DNA of 64,000 nucleotides, from contig NC_135773.1 of assembly GCF_028453695.1 (NCBI RefSeq), forward strand, positions 4,154,001 through 4,218,000, written 5' to 3'. Source of the DNA: Augochlora pura (lineage: Eukaryota; Arthropoda; Insecta; Hymenoptera; Halictidae). The notes under the pieces are model-generated. The model ran no database searches, was not told where the DNA came from, and saw only the letters and a list, made by a program, of their open reading frames with translations. Each line of letters starts with the position of its first letter. Within the stretch, counting starts at the first letter, position 1. The translations under genes were made by a program, and so were the position numbers. Positions 57,710 to 64,000 of the stretch are shown here, piece by piece.

Positions 57710-58114
57710 TTAATCCTTTCGTTACGGGTGCTAATTATAAATGGCGTGTATAATAATAAATATTATATAGTAATAAAAATACTGTATAAATATGACATAG
57801 ATAATATAATAGAATACAATGCAATAAAATACAATACAATACAATGCAATACATTACAATATAATACAATACATGACAATACAATAAAATATAATACATT
57901 ACAATATGATAGAATACATTACAATATTAAAAATGCTATATAAATATAATAGAATATAATACAATAAAATACAATACAATACATTATAATACAATTCAAT
58001 ATAATACATTCCAATATTATATTATATAATGTATTATAGTGTGATATGAGACTATAAATAACCCATTCCATAGCGTCACTCTAGCAAAGCCAACCGCCAT
58101 AACGAAAGGGTTAA
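57710..58114. mobile_element. TTAA element, family I, swollen by a microsatellite
   Basis: Left TTAATCCTTTCGTTACGGGT, right CCGCCATAACGAAAGGGTTAA-type terminus: inverted ends CCTTTCGTTA with TTAA on both sides. Most of the 405-bp interior is an ATACA-type pentanucleotide repeat. Single copy in the window. Confidence 0.75.
57800..58020 (+). repeat. (ATACA)n pentanucleotide microsatellite, imperfect
   Basis: Repeated AATAC/ATACA words with ATGCA, ATTACA and ATAAAATA variants for ~220 bp inside the family I element. Confidence 0.9.
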
Positions 58115-59478
58115 AAAAGTAATTGCTTCCTGCCGCAAGGAAAGTACACAGCGACCATGTTAATAAAAATGTCTATGGTCTTCCCATTAAAAATCTCTCC
58201 GGGGTCCGAGCAACGTATCTCAGCCAGCAAATAAAATAAATCTCCGCATTGATAAAATGATAAACAGGGTCAAAACTTTCGGGCATAGCCGATATAAATT
58301 AGACAGAGACCTGAACGGACTTTCCAAATTTGTTCTCCCCCGATCGCTAACAGGTCTCGCGAAACTGTGGAAATTATTGATTGCGTCTCATGAATCAACT
58401 CCTCGACGTCGCAGTTGCTTAACGACGTAAACGATCGTTCCGCCTTCGAATAAGTACTCGGGCAGCACGCTTCCGCGCGCGCGAGCGCACGAGCGAGCGA
58501 GCTCAGAGTCGGTAATTCCTCGATACCCGGCGAACCACGATCGATATTTATGAGGCGAGACGATGCGTTCGCCTGTATCCGGGCGATGCACATTTTTCAT
58601 CGAGCTCCGTCGCCCGTTTCCTCCCCCTTCGCGCGCGATACCCTTCGAACTCGCAAACGAAAGTGACGGCGGGCCGACGATAACGACGCGCGGCCCGCAC
58701 AAAGCGGGTTCACGATTTACGAAGAACGATACGCTTCATCGGCGCGCCGTCGGCGATCCTCGCTTCCGTTTCCTCCTGAAAACAGATTTTTTCTTCCCGC
58801 GAGAACGTGGCGGCACGGCCGCGAGTTCTCGTCCCCGTTCCCGCGCGGGAACGCGGCGGAATTTCGGCCGCGACGAGAACCACTCGGCGGCCGTTCTAGG
58901 AACAAAGAGGGGGGCAAGGAGTTTGGTAAAAGTTTAATTTGCTTTCGCGGGACTGCGGAGTCGAAAAGAGAATTCGAGCGAGGACGCGGCCGGTTACAAA
59001 GCGGAAGTTTAGCCTGATGCGGAGGATCGGCAGGATATTACAAACTATTAATTGGCAAGCTTGGCTCTCTTGTTACACGCCAATTAAGGTGAGAGCGGCT
59101 ATTTTGGAACGCGGCCCCTATTTGGAACGCGGCTCCTTTTTGGAACACTAGCGCAAACAGCGCAATCAAAAATAGTGCACGTGATAACAAATATAAGAAT
59201 TACATATCTTTTTACATTATAAATTCACTAGCACAGATATCGTTATATAATAATCAATTGTAATATATATTTAATCGATTGTAGGTGTTTCGTAGCAGGT
59301 ACATACATAGCGTTTCATATTAGGTACTTTAATTTTTATTCCAATTTTTGGATCACAGGGTAGGAAAACGGCGTTTCATATTAGGTACATGCTTCTGCTT
59401 TACTAGACTACCCGTATTAATCTTTATCTGTGTTAAAAAAATATTTTAAATTTGAAAATTAATGTGTACCTAGTTTGA
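58115..59478. other. CpG-rich island with an 18-bp repeat, no gene
   Basis: 58400-59150 is strongly CpG-rich with overlapping frames of 66-124 codons on both strands, none recognised. Three 18-bp units (TTTGGAACGCGGC core) lie at 59099-59152. A direct repeat GCGTTTCATATTAGGTAC occurs near 59310 and 59371. Confidence 0.5.
59099..59152 (+). repeat. 18-bp tandem repeat, three copies
   Basis: CTATTTTGGAACGCGGCC, CCTATTTGGAACGCGGCT and CCTTTTTGGAACACTAGC in a row. Confidence 0.9.
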
Positions 59479-59720
59479 TTAACTCTTTGCAGTCGAAGTT
59501 ATTCTAATTCGAAATAAAAAATATATTTAAAATATATTTCATCGTATTTCTATTTTATAAAATTGATTGCAGTTTACGCTTATGAAATTTAGCCTATTAA
59601 AAAATACAATACATACAGTATTAATAATTTTTAAAACACAAACGATCCTGATACTGTTAGAATGAATTTGAAGAACAGTAGAGTAACTTTTGATGGCACA
59701 GCTCGAGTTCAAAGGGTTGA
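59479..59720 (+). mobile_element. TTAA element, family A (242 bp)
   Basis: Left TTAACTCTTTGCAGTCGAAG, right GCTCGAGTTCAAAGGGTTGA (TTAA mutated to TTGA). Same length as the 6973 copy; interior TTATTCTAATTCGAAAT fits the A left half. Confidence 0.8.
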
Positions 59721-62437
59721 AACCCCCGAAACGCGAGACTATCGCAATCGACGTCGCAGAATTTAACTTTCTCACTCAAAATCTAATTAAAGAAATTGCT
59801 GATTAAACCAAGTAAATTCCATGAATTTTCCGAGAATAACGTAACCTTTCCACACGGCAGGGTGAAGCGTTAACAGGACAAGATACCAGCGTTCGATTCG
59901 GAACGCCGGACAATGCGAAAAGTCTCGGCCGGCATGGGCGGGGGGTCGTCTTAATGCGGAAGATTGCGCGGCACGTTTTCGTTAGATAGATCTCGAATAG
60001 AAACGAGGGTTCGCCGACGGCGGTGAATCCCCCGGTTCTATCGGCGGGGAAAGAGAAAAGGTCAGTGTAGCAGGCCGCGAAATGTAACCAAAAACCTATT
60101 TGGTATTCACGGTGCAGGCGCCTTTTTCGCCCCCCTCGTATTCAGCTCTTCGTTTCTCAGCGTTAAGCCGGAATAGAAATGCGGATTGATCGATAGCCGT
60201 TGCCGGTACCGCAAAGGTACTCGAAGGATTCCTTTCGCGGCTACCGAACGATGGACACGGTAGTTCGACGGCCATTGGATCTATTCGAACTTCGCCGAAC
60301 AATCGCACTCGCCCCGCGCGCTTTCCTGCTCGCCTCTCAGAATTAAATATTGAAATGAGGCGGCCACGCTAATCGGAGGGTATTTTCTTAGAGTGGAAAT
60401 TCGTGTGATTTGTAAGCAATTTTTGAAGCAGTTTTTCAACAGGAAAAATATGGATTTTATTGGACGATGTTTTTAACTTCGTTTGGTATCGTAGTTGGAA
60501 GTTTTCCGATTGAAATCGTTTCTTAATGGAAACAGAAAATTGATATTTCTGGCATTTATCTTGAATGCTTAAAAATTGGTGAAATGAGAACAGAATTTTA
60601 TTCAGATTTAAAAGGATAAAATTTATATTTAAAGAATATTTTTTCTCCAAGCAGACAATAATATTGCATTCCTAGATATTAAGCATAACATTATTAAAAT
60701 AAAATTACTGAAATTATAAAGATAAAATCATGTGTTATTTATTCAGTAAATTTGTTACTTGAAGTTAATATTAAAATAAAAATCACCGAAAATTGGAATA
60801 AATATATCATCGTCCAGATAGTCACTTTCTGTGTTCCTAGTGTTAAACAATTTTGTCTCAACGTAGCGCACAGTATTGTACAATAACAATTACAAGGAAA
60901 TGCAATTGTCTTTACATTAGTATTGCATTATTTTATTCGATCCATTTAAATTTATTTGATAAGTAATTCCTTTAACACAAACGTGTCCTTAAACTTCGCA
61001 TCGCGACCGTAAAAGTCACAATCGTAAAAAGCGCACTCTCGAAATTGCAATTGACAAAGTAACCAGCCAGCCGGTGTATTCGATATCGTTAGAAGCCCTC
61101 CGTCTCTCGCATTACATTTATTTATGCGCCGCATTATTTCACCACCGTCTTAGCTGCCCGCGCAATAAGGAACGGGGGGAAATCCGAGGCCGGGGCGCGA
61201 ACGTTTTACGCCCTCGAGATAAATATCCGCCTAATTAAAACAATACAACCTGATACGACGCCGTATTGCACCCGCAGAGAAATTACCGAAGCTCGACACG
61301 AGCCTCTGCAGTTTTTAATTCAGTTCCTAGTCTCTTCAATATTTTTTAATTATTATACATTAAATTTTAATCTAAAATTTAAATTTAATTTAAAATTTAA
61401 ATTTAAATTATTATACATTTTTTGCATGAATGTTTTTCAATCGATGTAATATGCAATCGAATTTAACACAGTTTATCATTGTTTTCTATAATGAGTTCAA
61501 ATACTGACGTCACACGCGTGTATTACGTTCACGATCTCGTACTTTACATGAAAATGGACATGTTAATTTGATGAACGTAGTATGTGGCATGATAATTAGA
61601 GAGTCGATTAATTTCCTTTACTAAATTACGTTGATATTTTAAGAAGGGGCTATGGTTCATTTATGTAGATATTTTGATGTAAGAAGCCATTTTTTTAAAC
61701 GAATTTTAGGAAGCTTTTTTGAAGGAATACAGAGCTCTTTATAATTTTATCATTATGATTATATTAACATACATATTAAATATATTGGACATATTAGAGA
61801 GACATGGTAGAGTACATAATTAATTCTTTTAAGAAGAAACAATGAGAATCAGATGATTTATATTTTACTTTACTGAGATCAGTTTCTAAAAATTCTGCTG
61901 CCTCCATCTTTTCCATTGCTGCTAATGAAAAATCATCTGTTTCAGAATAATCCTAAATATGGTATATAGTATACAGTGCATTCTGCATACATGTTATCAA
62001 CTACTTAATATTTTTAAAAAATATATGTATAAAATAAATATATATCTAAAATATATATATACAAAATAAATATATATAAAAAGTATATCAGAAAATATAA
62101 ATGTACATACATTGAATAAAAAAGTAGCGAGCGCGTCAGAGATTGTTTACAGGAATCGGGTGTCGCGCGCGGGCGTCCGTGACACGAATTCGCCGACGGA
62201 TTTTCGCAGCGGCCCCGATAATACCCGGTGTTCGATCATCCAACCGAATTTGAAAACGTTCGGGATCGAAGTGTTGCCTTGCGCCGGCGGCCGTGCAGAT
62301 CCCGGGAAAAATATTCGTAGGTTTAATCTCCATGAGAGAGGATGAACGGTATCGGAAACGAGGGACGGAAATCGGAAGAAAACATTGCGCCGAATGAGAG
62401 ATACGTGAGAACACGAACGGGCCGATGAATTTCCAGC

Positions 62438-62493
62438 CCACCTCCACCTCCACCTCCACCTCCACCTCCACCTCCACCTCCACCTCCACCTCC
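62438..62493 (+). repeat. (CCACCT)n hexanucleotide microsatellite
   Basis: About nine CCACCT units. It makes Val-Glu, Trp-Arg or poly-Gly repeats in the three minus frames, so the 174-codon minus frame here is not a gene. Confidence 0.97.
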
Positions 62494-63835
62494 TCCGCCC
62501 TTCGCCTCCGTATCCGGCATCCCGCTTTCTCAACGGCCCGGTAATTTTTCAATCCTCCGTCTCTGTTTGCCCGGGGTAGAAATTCATTAAACATCGATGG
62601 AGAAAAATCGCAGGACCGGCGCGCGCGTTCCGCCGGGAAGATGGAGGGTGTATCTTTCATCTCCTGGGATGGGATCTGATAGGCGGGCTCCGCGTGTACA
62701 CGGTAATTTTAGATAAGCCCCGTAATAACGATTAAAAGATGTGATTTTCGTGTAACGAGATTGCGACCTACTTGATGCGACTGTGTTTCGTTACGAGTCT
62801 TGTATAATTAATGCCGATAGAGAGTTCTGTTGATAGATGTTGTTGCCTAATAAGAGGGCTTCTTCTGGTACGAAACTATAGCTTACTTTCTTTGTAGAGG
62901 TTCGAGTACTGCATCTACACTTCGATTATTAATTAACAATTTCGTTGTTTATTCTGTTTGTTAATATTAAAATCATTTTACCATCTTAGGTAGCGATATT
63001 TGTGAAATATGTAATTCATGGAGTTTTATTATATTATAAATATCTTAAAAATTAAGAATGAATAATTACTTATATAAATACTATTGTATAGTGTATTCTT
63101 TTTATCTCTAATTTTATATATATTTATTAATTATATATCATTAAAGAGTTATTCACAAAATTCGTTAATATTTGACACGTTCTATGTCTGAATATGAGAC
63201 CATTCAAAGCTTTTATTATAATTCTAAATTTATAATATAAACATTATAATTTACAATAAATTATAATTCTAAAAAGACGATATCCACTGCTCCACTGGAA
63301 CCTAGAATTTTACTTGCTGAAATTTTAAGCTTTGCTCTCTATTATCTAGATCTTCTGACTCAAATTGTACAGTCTAACCTCAATCGACTCTCATTAAACT
63401 CCTTAATAAAAGAAATAATTTTCTATTTAATTTCTGCTACTTGCAAATGAACAATTTTTATTTTACACAAAAATCCACAATTTACTTACACGATTTCCAG
63501 TTTGCGACGGCTTTCAAGTTTCTTTTCAATCCCGAAAATTGTAGGATCCAGACCACTGGACACGGCCATCTTGGTTCTTCCTATAGCGTCTCCGCCATAG
63601 CTCCGGCCGCGGCGCCGCAATTAAGCATAGACGCTGAAATTGATATGCGTGGATTCGTAAGATGATACGTAAGTAACGGCGGCATTATCCCGGAGCATTC
63701 TCTTTGCCAAGCTAGCCGTCGTACCCGGGGGAATCACCGGAGAACAGAGACACCTCTTAAGTTGTCTTTACTTTGGTTGTCGAGCGATGGCGTGAAAGGG
63801 CCGTACAAATGTTGGTCTTCCCCGCTGGGAACAAA

Positions 63836-63854
63836 CAGAGAGAGAGAGAGAGAG
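63836..63854 (+). repeat. (GA)n microsatellite
   Basis: Nine to ten GA units. Confidence 0.95.
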
Positions 63855-64000
63855 CTTCTTCGCCGGGTCGAACAACCGTCGGAAGGACTATGTACGGGTC
63901 GCAGTTGCCGACTAAGACGAATGATTAACCGATAGCGAACCTGCGTAGACAAACTAGTCGCCGGCGATGCGATCCACCATTTTACTTTACCTTTTGCTTT

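Larger units (their letters stand above)
59721..64000. other. Gene-free end of the window
   Basis: CpG-rich islands at 59860-60340, 61140-61310, 62110-62720 and 63480-63960 alternate with AT-rich DNA. A 93-codon minus-strand frame (60369-60650) lies in AT-rich DNA and is unrecognised. No TTAA element with two good ends was found here. Confidence 0.45.

Noticed and set aside
62136..62660. 174-codon minus-strand frame
   Set aside because: Its centre is a Val-Glu repeat produced by the CCACCT microsatellite; other frames are open there for the same reason.

Overview
No protein-coding gene, tRNA or rRNA could be confirmed in this window. It reads as intergenic (or long-intron) DNA from an animal nuclear genome, most likely an insect. 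The order Hymenoptera is my guess, not a demonstration. The reasons are long AT-rich stretches alternating with CpG-rich islands, many (GA)n/(CT)n tracts, assembly gaps of exactly 100 N, no bacterial-style coding density, and very many short non-autonomous transposons. The open frames that exist are mostly short, overlap on both strands, carry no recognisable domain, or are made by in-phase tandem repeats.

The dominant content is a population of short (about 100-400 bp) inverted-repeat elements that begin and end at TTAA, the target-site signature of piggyBac-type transposons. I sorted them by end sequence: A (ends CCCTTTGCACTCGA, about 242 bp; 6.97, 10.57, 16.2, 19.3, 23.2, 35.1, 44.1, 52.7, 59.5 kb), B (ends CCCCTTGCCGT with a subterminal CGAGTCnGACTCG palindrome; 3.7, 15.9, 44.0, 50.2, 56.1, 57.0 kb), C (ends CACTTTACCGACCG, about 238 bp; 10.8, 26.0, 27.6, 30.0, 52.2 kb), D (ends CACGTTGAGTGCCACG; 9.0 and 45.9 kb), E and F (9.4-9.8 kb), G (ends CCTCTTAGGCACG, about 250 bp; 19.4, 53.7, 55.9 kb), H (25.05 kb) and I (57.7 kb). 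No piggyBac transposase is present, so they must have been moved in trans. Several are nested: C in A (10.6 kb), A in B (44 kb), and a TA-flanked element in A in B (15.9-16.8 kb). Lengths left after removing the inserts support the first and third A cases and the inner 16.2 kb case.

Other mobile DNA: a decayed cecropia-type mariner with WVPHEL- and PYSPDLSPTDYH-like transposase pieces (46.46-47.07 kb); a TA-flanked MITE with perfect 28-bp inverted repeats (16.4 kb); three copies of a long fold-back element with CAGGGTGTCC ends (12.5, 45.4, 55.2 kb); and a retroposon-like piece (17.9 kb).

Between the elements lie many local tandem duplications (units of 18-240 bp), microsatellites, G-quadruplex-type G-runs and two N gaps (3100-3199; 50566-50665). 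The best regulatory candidate is a TATA plus Initiator pair at 13272-13308 on the + strand with four GTCAC motifs just upstream. A weaker first-exon candidate lies at about 48780-48988. If the window has a host function, the CpG-rich islands between the AT-rich transposon-bearing stretches are the places to look for enhancers of a neighbouring gene; that is inference only.
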